Positions 1 to 8,637 are shown, counted from the first letter of the stretch. The stretch: DNA of 64,000 nt from G963662985 sp963662985 (GCA_963662985.1 OY760067.1:1302001-1366000), one strand, 5' to 3'. Notes: a model not told the origin generated them from the letters alone. A program made the numbers and translations.

Positions 1-1
1 A

Positions 2-1564
2 ATAGAAGTTGTAAAACAAGGAATTGAAGCAATTCGAAATTATTTTGAAGAGAAAACAAAGGGTTTTGATAAAGTATTTGAAGCTAAGTTATTGATTGTA
101 GGAGAACCGGGTGCAGGTAAAACAAGCCTTCAACGAAAATTACTAAATATTCATTCACTTCTTCCTGAAAAAGAAGAATCTACTAAAGGAATTGATATTG
201 TTGATTGGAATTATACTTATAAGAATCAAAGAATAAAAATTCATATCTGGGATTTTGGAGGGCAGCAAATCCTAAAAGCCACACATTCATTTTTTATGAA
301 CCATGGAGCAGTTTTTGTACTTTTGGCGGATTCACGGAGTGATAATACGGATTATTTTGATTGGCTTTATCGGATTGAAACCTTTGCTGGACATAGCCCA
401 GTGATCCTTGTTCATAATGAACTTGATGACCGCCCTAAAGAAATTAATATAAATCAACTGAGCCAACGATTTTCTGAATTTAAAATGCCTTTACGTTGTA
501 ACTTAGCAAAAGTAAAACAAGAAGATCGAGGAGATGAATTCAATGAAGTAGTTAAAAAGATTCAATATGAAATTTCAAAATTAGATGTGATGGGGCAAGA
601 ATTACCAAGTTCTTGGATTTCGATTCGTAATGAGTTAGTAAATCTAGCAACTACTGGAAATTTCTTTATTTCCAAAGTAAATTTTATCTCTATTTGTGAA
701 CATTTTGATGTCAATTATGAGAATTCAAAATTTATTAGCCAATATTTACATGCTATTGGTGCCATTTTACATTTCCAAGATGATCCGATTCTTAATCATC
801 TAGTAATCATTCAACCAGAATGGGCGACCGATGCTGTTTATAAACTAATTGAAAATATAACTATCCAGCAAAATTATGGGCGTTTTTCTTTTGATGATTT
901 GAATGGTATTTGGGAGAAAGAATGTTATCAAGATCAATATCATGCTTTAATTCAATTGATAAAGAATTTTCAATTGTGTTATGAAATTCCATCACAGCAA
1001 CGTAATTATATTTTGCCACAATTATTACCTTATCAACCTCAAGAATATAGTTGGGATGGAAAGGGTAATTTGCTTATTGAATATGTCTATCCTGATTATT
1101 ATTTGACCGATATTATGACACGTTTTATTGTAAATAGTCATGATTTAATTGAAAACCATGATTTTGTATGGCGAAATGGGGTTGTGTTATCTAAAGGTGA
1201 GCAACGCGCTGAAATTATGTCAGATGAAAATCGGCAAAGAATTAAAATCCGCATATCAGGTGATTTCAAATACAATTTATTAATAACGATTATGGATACT
1301 TTTGATAAAATACATAAAGATTATCCTAAAATGAAGATTGAAATAAAAGTACCTTGTAATTGCAATCATTGTAAAATTTCCCTTGAACCTACTTTTTACG
1401 ATCTCCAATATTTAAGAACCCGTCTTAAAAATAGACGTTTTAGAGTTGAATGTAAAAATCCCCCATATTATACGGTTGATATTCAAGATTTAATAGAGTA
1501 TTTAGGAAGTTATGAGATTTTGGAAACATATGAAGAAAATAACCGTTTAGTAAGTTCAAAATAA
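2..1564 (+). CDS. Roco-family GTPase (Roc-COR), 5' end outside window
   Basis: The frame is open to the first bases of the window, so this is the 3' part of a longer gene; a TTG at 92 is not a credible start because it lies just before the P-loop. The visible 520 residues contain a Roc (Ras-like) domain with P-loop GEPGAGKT at about 34-41, a G3 motif DFGGQQ at 84-89, and NELD at 139-142 where the G4 motif NKxD is expected. A COR dimerisation region follows, and then a C-terminal part with a CNCNHC cluster. Bacterial Roco proteins often carry leucine-rich repeats before Roc, which would lie off the left edge. The gene is A+T-rich and convergent with its neighbour. The Roc-COR call is firm; its biological role is not visible. 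Confidence 0.85.
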   Translation: MEVVKQGIEAIRNYFEEKTKGFDKVFEAKLLIVGEPGAGKTSLQRKLLNIHSLLPEKEESTKGIDIVDWNYTYKNQRIKIHIWDFGGQQILKATHSFFMNHGAVFVLLADSRSDNTDYFDWLYRIETFAGHSPVILVHNELDDRPKEININQLSQRFSEFKMPLRCNLAKVKQEDRGDEFNEVVKKIQYEISKLDVMGQELPSSWISIRNELVNLATTGNFFISKVNFISICEHFDVNYENSKFISQYLHAIGAILHFQDDPILNHLVIIQPEWATDAVYKLIENITIQQNYGRFSFDDLNGIWEKECYQDQYHALIQLIKNFQLCYEIPSQQRNYILPQLLPYQPQEYSWDGKGNLLIEYVYPDYYLTDIMTRFIVNSHDLIENHDFVWRNGVVLSKGEQRAEIMSDENRQRIKIRISGDFKYNLLITIMDTFDKIHKDYPKMKIEIKVPCNCNHCKISLEPTFYDLQYLRTRLKNRRFRVECKNPPYYTVDIQDLIEYLGSYEILETYEENNRLVSSK

Positions 1565-1569
1565 TGAAT

Positions 1570-2358
1570 TTATCGACGAATATAATAATTTTTATAGAAT
1601 AATTTAAATCCTTTTAATGATTTTTTTTGAAATGCAAAATAGAATTTATCAATATTCTGATAATTATAAATATCCGAATATGTGATATTAATCTGTAATA
1701 TCATTATTGCATACTTTTTAATAATTTCCTTTTTTGCACGTAAACATATATTATCCGTCAACAGAGTTCCTTCTGAATTTAAATCATTTGTGATGAATTG
1801 TTTTTCATCATTCAGCTTAACTTCAAAGCCACCTTCTGTTGGGTCTTGATTTGTTAAAATTTTATTTATTGTATATTCATCAAAATCAAAAAAAAAGCCC
1901 CCTATTACTTGAGCAATATATCCAAATCCAACACCATCTATTAACTTTAATTCATATGAAAAATCTGCTTTGACATATTCTGGAAAATCTACATCTTGTT
2001 TAAACTCTAAATTAATAATTTTATCTGCAACAAGCAAGGGTCTTTTCTCATCTTTTTGAATTTTAAGAAGTTTTTTAATGTGTTCTTCTTGTATTTTTTG
2101 AAATTGGTCATTATTCTCTTCAATTTTTTGATTTTGCCAGAGAGCAAGGAAGCCAAGCGCAACTGTGCCTGCAAAAGAAAAGAAAGCACCGATATAGGCG
2201 AGAATGTCGCTAGGAGATAGTTTTGTTTTATAGAGAGGGGTAATGTCGCCTTTTTTATATACTAAGTCAATCAAAAGGGGAAACGCAATAAATAATACAA
2301 TTGAGATAATTGCGATTCGGATCCAATTTTTCTTTATCCATTTTGTTAAATCATTCAT
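1570..2358 (-). CDS. Hypothetical two-TM membrane protein
   Basis: This 262-residue protein is not assigned to a family. It has two predicted transmembrane helices (about 13-33 and 52-74), a charged helical stretch that looks like a short coiled coil (75-105), and a soluble C-terminal domain rich in Asp, Asn, Ile and Lys. The layout, two helices plus coiled coil plus a cytoplasmic domain, is common among accessory-island proteins, but that does not establish a function. The gene is A+T-rich like the convergent Roco gene, from which it is separated by only five bases, so the two may belong to one acquired segment. Confidence 0.7.
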   Translation of the reverse strand: MNDLTKWIKKNWIRIAIISIVLFIAFPLLIDLVYKKGDITPLYKTKLSPSDILAYIGAFFSFAGTVALGFLALWQNQKIEENNDQFQKIQEEHIKKLLKIQKDEKRPLLVADKIINLEFKQDVDFPEYVKADFSYELKLIDGVGFGYIAQVIGGFFFDFDEYTINKILTNQDPTEGGFEVKLNDEKQFITNDLNSEGTLLTDNICLRAKKEIIKKYAIMILQINITYSDIYNYQNIDKFYFAFQKKSLKGFKLFYKNYYIRR

Positions 2359-2378
2359 TCGCTATCCAATCCCTAGAG

Positions 2379-2412
2379 TAAAAAAAAAGTACTTATGGCT
2401 AAGTACTTTTAT
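2379..2412 (-). terminator. Rho-independent terminator
   Basis: The inverted repeat AGTACTT/AAGTACT (2388-2394 and 2401-2407, six-base loop) is flanked by an A run on the + strand, which gives a T run on the minus strand. It lies directly after the molybdoenzyme gene that ends at 2428. Confidence 0.7.
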
Positions 2413-2427
2413 TGTATCAAAAATTGG

Positions 2428-3054
2428 TTAGTCTGTGCGCTCTTCTTGCCAGACGTTGCCGCGGTTGTGGTAGCCTGCTTCTTCCCAGAAGCCGGGTTTG
2501 TCTAGGGAGGTGAATTCGAGGGCACGGATCCATTTGGCGCCTTTCCAGAAGTAGGTGACTTGGATGTCTTGGCGGCCGACGATGTTGCCGATGATGCCGC
2601 GGAGGGGATAGCCGTGATCGGGGTCGAGGGGCTGGCCGTCGAAGTGGGTGGCGAGGAGGAAGTTGTCGGCGAGGGTGACGTCGAGGGGGAGGTTGGTGGA
2701 GTATTCGTATTCGGCGTGTTGGATGACGAAATTGGCGCTGGGTTTGGGAGTGATGATGCCTTGGCGAACGAGTTCTCCGACGGAGACGCCTTCCCAGAGA
2801 GTGTCAAATTTGGACCAGCGGGTGACGCAGTGAATATCCATTTTGAGCTGGGTTTTGGGGAGTTGATTGAATTCTTGCCAAGTCCAAGTTTTTTCTTGCT
2901 CTACGTCGCCAAAGACGCGGAAGGTCCAGGTGTCGAGATTGGTTTCGGGAATGGGGCCGTAGTGGAGGACGGGGAATTTGACAGTGGCGGCCTGACCGGG
3001 AGGGAGGCGGTGTTCGGATTTCATTTGCTTTTCAAGTTCGCGGCGGGATGTCAT
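2428..3054 (-). CDS. Sulfite oxidase-like molybdopterin oxidoreductase (YuiH type)
   Basis: This 208-residue cytoplasmic protein has the oxidoreductase molybdopterin-binding fold of the YuiH/MsrP group. The Mo-coordinating cysteine is probably C76 in HCVTRWS, and the family's closing motifs FWKGAKW, PGFWEEAGYH and the terminal WQEER are present. There is no signal peptide and no haem or dimerisation domain. Between the conserved PLR and YFWK motifs there are about 15 residues where I expect about 6, so this copy seems to carry a short insertion. The substrate cannot be told from sequence. It lies 13 bases downstream of the metallo-hydrolase gene and probably shares its transcript. Confidence 0.85.
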   Translation of the reverse strand: MTSRRELEKQMKSEHRLPPGQAATVKFPVLHYGPIPETNLDTWTFRVFGDVEQEKTWTWQEFNQLPKTQLKMDIHCVTRWSKFDTLWEGVSVGELVRQGIITPKPSANFVIQHAEYEYSTNLPLDVTLADNFLLATHFDGQPLDPDHGYPLRGIIGNIVGRQDIQVTYFWKGAKWIRALEFTSLDKPGFWEEAGYHNRGNVWQEERTD

Positions 3055-3067
3055 AGGAGATTCCTTT

Positions 3068-3781
3068 CTATTTTAATTTGATAGAATCCCCGGGAGCGAG
3101 AAAGTTTACATTAGAATTTGTTGTGGATTCAACTTGGGCTTGCCAACTTTGGAGTGCGTCTTGGGCTTGGGCGATGAGGGGCCAGGTGTTGTAGTGGATG
3201 GGGACGACGGTTTTGGGTTGGATGAGCTGAGTGGCTGTGAGGGCATCTGTGGGGCCCATGGTGTAGCGATCGCCAATGGGGAGGAAGGCGTAGTCGATGG
3301 GGGGATTGGCGAGGAATTGCATTTCGGCGTAGAGACCGGTGTCTCCGGCGAAGTAAAGCGTGGCGGTGGGGGTGGTGAGGAGGAAACCGGCGGCTAGACC
3401 ACCGTAGGAGCCATCGGGAAGAGCAGAGCCGTGCAGTGCGGGGGTCATTTTGATGCGACCAAAGTCGGTGGGTATGCTGCCGCCGATGTGCATAGGTTCG
3501 TAGTCGTAGTCAAGTCCCATATCGGGATGATTTTCCATCCATTCGTAAATTTCGAACACAGAGACTATCTTGGGATGGGTACGTTGGGCAATTTCGAAGG
3601 TGTCGCCGATGTGATCGCCGTGTCCGTGGGTGATGAGGATGTAGTCGGCGGGAATGGTGGCGGGGGTGACATCTGGGGGGCATTGGGGATTGCCGTTGAT
3701 GAAAGGGTCTATGATGATGTGTTTTCCTTGAAGGGTGAGGTGAAAGGTGGAGTGGCCGAGGTATCTAATTTGGTCTGTCAT
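3068..3781 (-). CDS. Metal-dependent hydrolase, metallo-beta-lactamase fold (UPF0173)
   Basis: This 237-residue protein has the order of the UPF0173/UlaG-like metallo-beta-lactamase group. It starts with the strand YLGHSTF, then IIIDPF, the metal motif HGHGDH at 52-57, a central FAGDTG, and a late PIHYNTWP histidine. The family binds two metal ions and hydrolyses ester or phosphoester bonds; the substrate is unknown. Its ATG overlaps the stop of the LRR-protein gene by four bases, so the two are translationally coupled, and the molybdoenzyme gene follows closely downstream. Confidence 0.88.
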   Translation of the reverse strand: MTDQIRYLGHSTFHLTLQGKHIIIDPFINGNPQCPPDVTPATIPADYILITHGHGDHIGDTFEIAQRTHPKIVSVFEIYEWMENHPDMGLDYDYEPMHIGGSIPTDFGRIKMTPALHGSALPDGSYGGLAAGFLLTTPTATLYFAGDTGLYAEMQFLANPPIDYAFLPIGDRYTMGPTDALTATQLIQPKTVVPIHYNTWPLIAQAQDALQSWQAQVESTTNSNVNFLAPGDSIKLK

Positions 3782-4224
3782 TTGCTAACTCCTGAAACTT
3801 CTTGTGGATGTTGAATTTGGGTTACGATTGTTTTTGCGGGAAAGGTATCTGGCTCGACATGGACGTGGGCGGGCATGATGATGGATTTGAGCGGATTTTT
3901 GTAGAAGGCGTCAGATTCTATTTGGAGCGGAGTGGTGCCGGTGAATTTGATGTGTTTGAGCCTGTTTTTTCTAAAGGCGGCAAATCCAATCATTTCGATG
4001 TGGGGTGGGAAGACTATTTTGGATAGTCTGTTGATGCCAAAGGCTCCAATTTCTATCTCAATGAGGTGGTGGGGGAGAATGACTGAGCGGAGCCCTCTCA
4101 AAAAAAAGGCAAAACGACCAATGCATTTCACTTTTTGGTCGTCAATGAAATCTGGAATTTGAAGATGTTTTTTGTGTCCGAGATATTGAATTATGGTGTT
4201 GTTTTCAAAAATATAGTCTTCCAT
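3778..4224 (-). CDS. BspA-type leucine-rich-repeat protein
   Basis: This 148-residue protein is built from about five imperfect 23-residue repeats with the LRR_5 (BspA-like) spacing: IGRFAF..LRSVILP, IEIGAFG..LSKIVFP, IGFAAFR..LKHIKF, IESDAFY..LKSIIMP. No signal peptide or anchor is visible, so it may be cytoplasmic or use an unrecognised export route. Such proteins usually serve in binding rather than catalysis. The stop overlaps the start of the metallo-hydrolase gene (ATGA arrangement). Confidence 0.75.
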   Translation of the reverse strand: MEDYIFENNTIIQYLGHKKHLQIPDFIDDQKVKCIGRFAFFLRGLRSVILPHHLIEIEIGAFGINRLSKIVFPPHIEMIGFAAFRKNRLKHIKFTGTTPLQIESDAFYKNPLKSIIMPAHVHVEPDTFPAKTIVTQIQHPQEVSGVSK

Positions 4225-4272
4225 ACTTACTCTTTCTTTTATTATAGAAGATTTTGGGAAGATGAGTTTAAC

Positions 4273-4300
4273 TAAAAAAGAGCCGATATGCTGGCTCTTT
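4273..4300 (-). terminator. Rho-independent terminator
   Basis: AAGAGCC (4278-4284) pairs with GGCTCTT (4293-4299), with a T run on the minus strand. It lies just after the lipoprotein gene that ends at 4324. Confidence 0.75.
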
Positions 4301-4323
4301 TGTGATGATTGATTTTTGCGCGA

Positions 4324-4953
4324 TTATTTGGTGGGGGCAGCGGTGAAGTTGAGTTGTTCCATTTTGTCTTCGGTGGTGAGGATGAGTTGATCTCCAAGGA
4401 TGACATAGGAGGCAGTGTTGAGAAGGGTGTTTTTGTAGAGTGTGTCGAGGGAGTCGTCACCGCAATAGACTTCTGTGGTGATGCCAAGGGTGATGGTGAG
4501 ATCATTGTGGTTAGTGAGTTGGTAGGTGCCGGAGACTAGGTTGCAATCAGCATTGAGACCGAGTTGGTTTTCTTTTGAAAAATTAAGGGTGAAGTTTTGA
4601 GGAGTGGGAATTTCAAGCTGTTCGCCGGTTTCATTATTGGTATATTGGAGCCATTGCCAGGAGGTGTTTTGGAGGGTATCTTTTTGGGTGAATTGATCGG
4701 GGGAACATTCGTGACGATAATATGCCCATTCTTCACATTCGTTGCCATTTTTAAACATACAGTAGCCAGTTTGTCCACCATCATTTGAGGTGCGGATGTC
4801 TAGGGTGCCACCTTGCTCAATGCAGTAAGTGGAGGCGGGATTGGCGAGACCGAAAGAAGGAAGGTCTGGTTTGGCGATGTCTGGTGTACAGGCTGAGATG
4901 GTGAGGATTAGCATGGCAGTAAGGACTAGGAATGTAATTGTTTTTTTATTCAT
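4324..4953 (-). CDS. Lipoprotein with DUF333 and META-like domains
   Basis: The ATG at 4953 is chosen because it starts a classical lipoprotein signal (MNKK, hydrophobic core, lipobox ISAC); the frame extends upstream only to a TTG. After the modified cysteine comes a DUF333-type hemolysin-like motif (NPASTYCIEQGG, NECEEWAYYR), then a META/HslJ-like domain (TSWQW, then ADCN, VSGTY, TTEVYC). Proteins with these domains are envelope-anchored and of poorly defined role; the hemolysin label in databases is historical. The gene stands alone between a terminator and a long gene-free stretch. Confidence 0.8.
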   Translation of the reverse strand: MNKKTITFLVLTAMLILTISACTPDIAKPDLPSFGLANPASTYCIEQGGTLDIRTSNDGGQTGYCMFKNGNECEEWAYYRHECSPDQFTQKDTLQNTSWQWLQYTNNETGEQLEIPTPQNFTLNFSKENQLGLNADCNLVSGTYQLTNHNDLTITLGITTEVYCGDDSLDTLYKNTLLNTASYVILGDQLILTTEDKMEQLNFTAAPTK

Positions 4954-5487
4954 TTTTGTTTTCTTTCTTTTATCTGAAGTTCTATTTCTTAAACGTTTCA
5001 AAATGAAAAAAAGTTTCCTGTAGTTAGTAATAAGATAAAAGATGTGATTTAAGAATTTTGAATGAGGGTCTATTTACTTATTAATTAAGTTATATATATA
5101 TTAATTAATTAAATAGTTTTAATAGTAGGGGGTGTGGATATGTGGATAAGTAAAGTGGTTGACGAAGTGGACGTGAAAAAAACAGAAGATACAGGGGATG
5201 GAAGGGATGAGTAGGCCTGTATATGGGGAGGAAGAATGGGGTGAGTTTTCAACAGTTCACTACTTTTTTCTGGGGAGGAAAATGTTAAAACAGATGTTCT
5301 TTTTGGGAAAAAGTGAAAATTGGAACAGATGTTTTAATTTGGGGGATAAGTGACTAGATGGAGGAAAAGTTTTCCTCTGAAAAGAAGGTCTTTTAATGAA
5401 GATATCCACTCGATATGGGGGAGTTTTCCACTGTTTATGACGATTTTTCCCCAGATTTGGGAGTGGTAAGGTGCTGATTTTGGGTAT
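4954..5487. other. Gene-free region with DnaA-box-like sites and A+T-rich tract
   Basis: No credible gene is visible over about 530 bases. The region holds an A+T-only tract at about 5079-5120. Next to it are two abutting sites, TGTGGATAT (5133-5141) and TGTGGATAA (5141-5149); the second is an exact reverse complement of the DnaA box TTATCCACA. Weaker relatives follow, such as TTTTCAACA (5246-5254) and TTTTCCACT (5424-5432). Short G+A-rich segments fill the rest. This resembles a DnaA-binding region, but no strand-composition switch occurs here, so an origin is not claimed. Confidence 0.4.
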
Positions 5488-5515
5488 AAAAAAAGCTTCC
5501 CTTTTGAAGGAAGCC
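5488..5515 (-). terminator. Terminator of tRNA-Leu
   Basis: GCTTCC (5495-5500) pairs with GGAAGC (5509-5514) and is followed on the minus strand by seven T residues. It lies 15 bases beyond the 3' end of the tRNA. Confidence 0.75.
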
Positions 5516-5530
5516 TCTGTTATACTAAGG

Positions 5531-5614
5531 TGCCGAAGGTGGGAATCGAACCCACAATCCCTCTCGAGAACGCGAGTTTGAGTCGCGCGCGTCTGCCAGT
5601 TCCGCCACTTCGGC
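5531..5614 (-). tRNA. tRNA-Leu (anticodon CAA)
   Basis: This 84-nt gene on the minus strand has a 7-bp acceptor stem (GCCGAAG with CTTCGGC), a D arm with GGCGGAACTGGCAGACGC, anticodon loop CTCAAAC giving CAA, a long variable arm typical of class II tRNAs, and the T loop GGTTCGATTCC. The discriminator is A. CCA is not encoded. It reads the UUG codon, the main leucine codon of the surrounding genes. Confidence 0.95.
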
Positions 5615-5688
5615 AACTTGTGACTCGGAAAAGTATAATCAATTTTAGGCGTTGAGTCAAGGACTGACGCTTTTTTAAGAGGTATGAA

Positions 5689-6753
5689 ATGAAATTAGGT
5701 ATTATCGGAATGCCCCAATCAGGGAAAACAACTATCTTCAATGCATTGACGGGTGGCAATCGACCGACGAACATGAGCGGGGGACGAATCGAAGTGACAA
5801 CGGCTGTGGTGGATGTGCCGGATCCTCGATTGGATAAGATGGTGGAAATTTATCATCCTAAGAAGGTTTCTCCTGCGAAAGTGACCTATGCGGACATTGC
5901 GGGGATGGATGGAAGTTCTTCTTCTACGGGGATTTCTGGGGAATTGTTGAACAATTTGCAGAAGATGGACGGTTTTTTGTTGGTGGTGCGATGTTTTGAA
6001 GATGAAAATGTGCCCCATCCGAAGGGGACGGTGAATGCGCAACGTGACATTGACTCAATGCTTTCTGAATTGTGGATTAATGACTTGATCGCGGTGGAAC
6101 GTAAGTTGGAGAAGTTGCAACAAGACCGCAAAAAGGGCGGGCGAGACATTGCGCGCATTGAAAAAGAACAAGGGATCTTCCAAAAATTGCACGACCATCT
6201 TTCTGAAGAAAAACATTTAAAGACTTTGGATACGTTGGCGAAGGAAGATTGGAAAGATTTGACTGGTTATGCATTTTTGACTTTGAAGCCGGTTTTGGTG
6301 GTGTTGAATTGTGGGGAAGGACAAGCGGCACCTGAGGTGACGGCACCGGATTGTGATGTGGTTTCTTTGCAGGGAAAATTGGAAATGGACATTGCACAAT
6401 TGGGCGGTGAAGAAGCGGAATTGTTCTTGGCTGAATATGGCATTGAAGAGCCGAGTTTGAACAAGATGATTCGCTTGTCTTATGATTTGATGGGGTTGCA
6501 AAGCTTTTTCACGGTGGGCGAAGATGATTGCCATGCGTGGACAGTGGAACGAGGGGCGAAGGCACCGGCAGCTGCGGGTGTGATTCACTCTGATTTGGAA
6601 AAAGGTTTTATTCGTGCGGAAATTTTGAGCTACGATGACCATATTAAGTACGGTACGTTTGCGAAGGCGCGTGAAGCTGGCGTGTTGCGCATTGAAGGTA
6701 AGGAATATGTGGTGCAGGATGGTGAAATCATGCACGTGCGTTTTAATGTATAA
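5689..6753 (+). CDS. ychF: YchF-type P-loop ATPase/GTPase
   Basis: This 354-residue protein is an Obg-superfamily P-loop protein of the YchF group, which binds ATP in preference to GTP and associates with ribosomes. It shows P-loop GMPQSGKT (7-14), G3 region YADIAGM (67-73), and NCGE (207-210) in place of NKxD, the hallmark of YchF. The C-terminal TGS-like (DUF933) domain is seen in SFFTVGEDDCHAW and the closing EYVVQDGEIMHVRFNV. The P-loop is written MPQSGKT instead of the usual LPNVGKS, a divergent form. pepF follows 20 bases downstream. Confidence 0.9.
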   Translation: MKLGIIGMPQSGKTTIFNALTGGNRPTNMSGGRIEVTTAVVDVPDPRLDKMVEIYHPKKVSPAKVTYADIAGMDGSSSSTGISGELLNNLQKMDGFLLVVRCFEDENVPHPKGTVNAQRDIDSMLSELWINDLIAVERKLEKLQQDRKKGGRDIARIEKEQGIFQKLHDHLSEEKHLKTLDTLAKEDWKDLTGYAFLTLKPVLVVLNCGEGQAAPEVTAPDCDVVSLQGKLEMDIAQLGGEEAELFLAEYGIEEPSLNKMIRLSYDLMGLQSFFTVGEDDCHAWTVERGAKAPAAAGVIHSDLEKGFIRAEILSYDDHIKYGTFAKAREAGVLRIEGKEYVVQDGEIMHVRFNV

Positions 6754-6773
6754 GGTATTTTAGGAGTACTACG

Positions 6774-8540
6774 ATGAGTAAAAAATATGAATTAGGGGCA
6801 TGGGATCTGAAAGATCTTTATCCCGGATTAAAGACCAAAGAGATGGACGATGCGTTTGCGGAGATGACCCAACTGGTGGAAGAACTGGAAGGGTATCGGG
6901 CAAAGTTGAGCGACGATGTGGCTTGGGAGACGGTGAAGACTTATTTGGATGTCTCGGAAAAGCTGAATCGCTTGGTGTATCGTATTTATCAATATGCAAG
7001 TTTGCGCTTCTCTGAAGATTCTCAAAATCAGGAAGTTTCTGCTTTCCAAGGGAAGGTGATGCAAGCGGTGGCACAAATGGAAAACCGTTTGTTGTTCTTT
7101 GGGCTGTGGTGGAAGGCTTTGGATGACGCAAATGCTGATCGTTTGTTGGCATTAAGTGGAGAATATGCGTATTATTTGCGCAAGATTCGCAGCTTTAAGC
7201 CGTATACGTTGAGCGAAAAAGAAGAGCAGGTGATTAACACCAAGAATGTGACGGGTGTGAATGCGTTGCAACAAATTTATTCGATGATTACGAGCAAGTA
7301 TGAGTTCCTGTTGATGGTGGATGGCGAAGAAAAGCTGTTGACCCGCGGTGAATTGATGACTTATGTGACGGGAAGTGACGAAGAGTTGCGCAAGGCAGCT
7401 TATGATGCTCTCTATGATGTGTTTAGTGCGGATGGAACCGTGTTGGGTGAAATTTATCAGAACATTGTGCGGGATTGGAAGAATGAAAATTTGGAGATGC
7501 GTGGGTTTGACACGGCGTTGAGCGCACGGAATTTGTCCAATGATATTCCGGATGAGGTGGTGGATGTGCTTTTGGAAGCTGCTCAGGAAAATGTGGATGT
7601 GTTCCAACGATTTTTTGCTTTGAAGGCGAAGTTGCTGGGTGTGGAGAAGTTACGTCGTTATGACCTTTATGCACCGGTGACAAAGGCTGATAAGAAGTAT
7701 GATTTTGATTTTGCGGTGAATTTGACTTTGGATGCTTATGCAGATTTTGATGCAGAGGTGGCAGGGTTGGCGAAACGTATTTTTGAGAAGGATCATTTGC
7801 ATAGTGCGATTCAGAAGGGGAAGGACACGGGGGCGTTTTGCTCTTATGGCGACCCGGCGTTGACGCCTTATGTGTTGGTGAACTTCAATGGGAATGCGCG
7901 CGACGTGTCTACGTTGGCACATGAGCTGGGGCATGCGATTCACGGGATGTTGGCGGAAGAACATAATGTGTTCAATTATTCTTCTACGTTGCCTTTGGCA
8001 GAGACGGCCTCCACTTTTGGGGAGATGTTGTTGACGGATCGCTTCTTGGCGGTGGAAAAGGACGAAGATGTGCGCCGAGACTTGCTGTTTACGCAGGTGG
8101 ATGATGCTTATGCAACGATTCAACGACAGGCATTTTTCGCTTTGTTTGAGAAACAAGCACATGCGATGATTGCGGATGGGGCTTCTACACAAGAGTTGTG
8201 TGAGGCTTATTTGGAAAATTTGAAGACCCAGTTTGGCGATACGATGGATGTGAGTGAGAACTTCCAATGGGAGTGGGTGTGTATCCCGCATATTTATCAT
8301 GTGCCGTTTTATGTGTATGCTTATGCTTTTGGCCAGTTGTTGGTGTTTGCGTTGTATCAGGCCTACAAGGAAGAGGGCGAGAGTTTTATTCCGAAGTATA
8401 AGGCTTTGTTGAGCGCGGGCGGGTCTAAGGAGCCGGTGGTGCTTTTGGAAGAGGCTGGCTTTGATGTGACGAAGAAGAGCTTCTGGCAAGGTGGTTTTGA
8501 TTTTATCGCCGGTATGGTGGATGAATTGGAAAGAGTGTAA
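6774..8540 (+). CDS. pepF: M3-family oligoendopeptidase
   Basis: This 588-residue cytosolic metallopeptidase cleaves short peptides. The zinc motif HELGH is at about 383-387, followed by the conserved glutamate region ETASTFGEM, and the substrate-binding region HIYHVPFYVYAYAFG near residues 503-520 is typical of the PepF branch. The N-terminal helical domain is complete and the length is normal for PepF. An AGGAG site precedes the ATG, and a strong terminator follows at 8574, so ychF-pepF is probably a bicistronic unit. Confidence 0.93.
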   Translation: MSKKYELGAWDLKDLYPGLKTKEMDDAFAEMTQLVEELEGYRAKLSDDVAWETVKTYLDVSEKLNRLVYRIYQYASLRFSEDSQNQEVSAFQGKVMQAVAQMENRLLFFGLWWKALDDANADRLLALSGEYAYYLRKIRSFKPYTLSEKEEQVINTKNVTGVNALQQIYSMITSKYEFLLMVDGEEKLLTRGELMTYVTGSDEELRKAAYDALYDVFSADGTVLGEIYQNIVRDWKNENLEMRGFDTALSARNLSNDIPDEVVDVLLEAAQENVDVFQRFFALKAKLLGVEKLRRYDLYAPVTKADKKYDFDFAVNLTLDAYADFDAEVAGLAKRIFEKDHLHSAIQKGKDTGAFCSYGDPALTPYVLVNFNGNARDVSTLAHELGHAIHGMLAEEHNVFNYSSTLPLAETASTFGEMLLTDRFLAVEKDEDVRRDLLFTQVDDAYATIQRQAFFALFEKQAHAMIADGASTQELCEAYLENLKTQFGDTMDVSENFQWEWVCIPHIYHVPFYVYAYAFGQLLVFALYQAYKEEGESFIPKYKALLSAGGSKEPVVLLEEAGFDVTKKSFWQGGFDFIAGMVDELERV

Positions 8541-8573
8541 GGCGTAAGAGATTTATAACAGGTTAGATATGAG

Positions 8574-8604
8574 ACACCCTACTCATTTGAGTAGGGTGTT
8601 TTTT
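8574..8604 (+). terminator. Strong rho-independent terminator
   Basis: ACACCCTACTC (8574-8584) and GAGTAGGGTGT (8589-8599) form an 11-bp perfect stem with an ATTT loop and a T run. It ends the ychF-pepF unit and marks the left edge of the A+T-rich island. Confidence 0.92.
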
Positions 8605-8637
8605 AATGCTATTATTTATTTATTGTGGAGGAATAAT

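Noticed and set aside
5079..5487. Chromosomal origin oriC at the DnaA-box cluster
   Set aside because: The + strand stays G-rich on both sides (2.4-5 kb and after 5.7 kb), so no replichore switch is visible, and dnaA, dnaN, gyrB or rpmH are absent.
7650..8489. Long antisense open frame (279 codons) over pepF, and similar ones over ychF, hypD, hypE and tRNA-proximal genes
   Set aside because: They are rich in His, Gln and Asn, as expected when TTG, ATG and GTG codons are read in reverse, and lack ribosome-binding sites. Native genes rarely use the codons whose complements are stops, which leaves antisense frames open.
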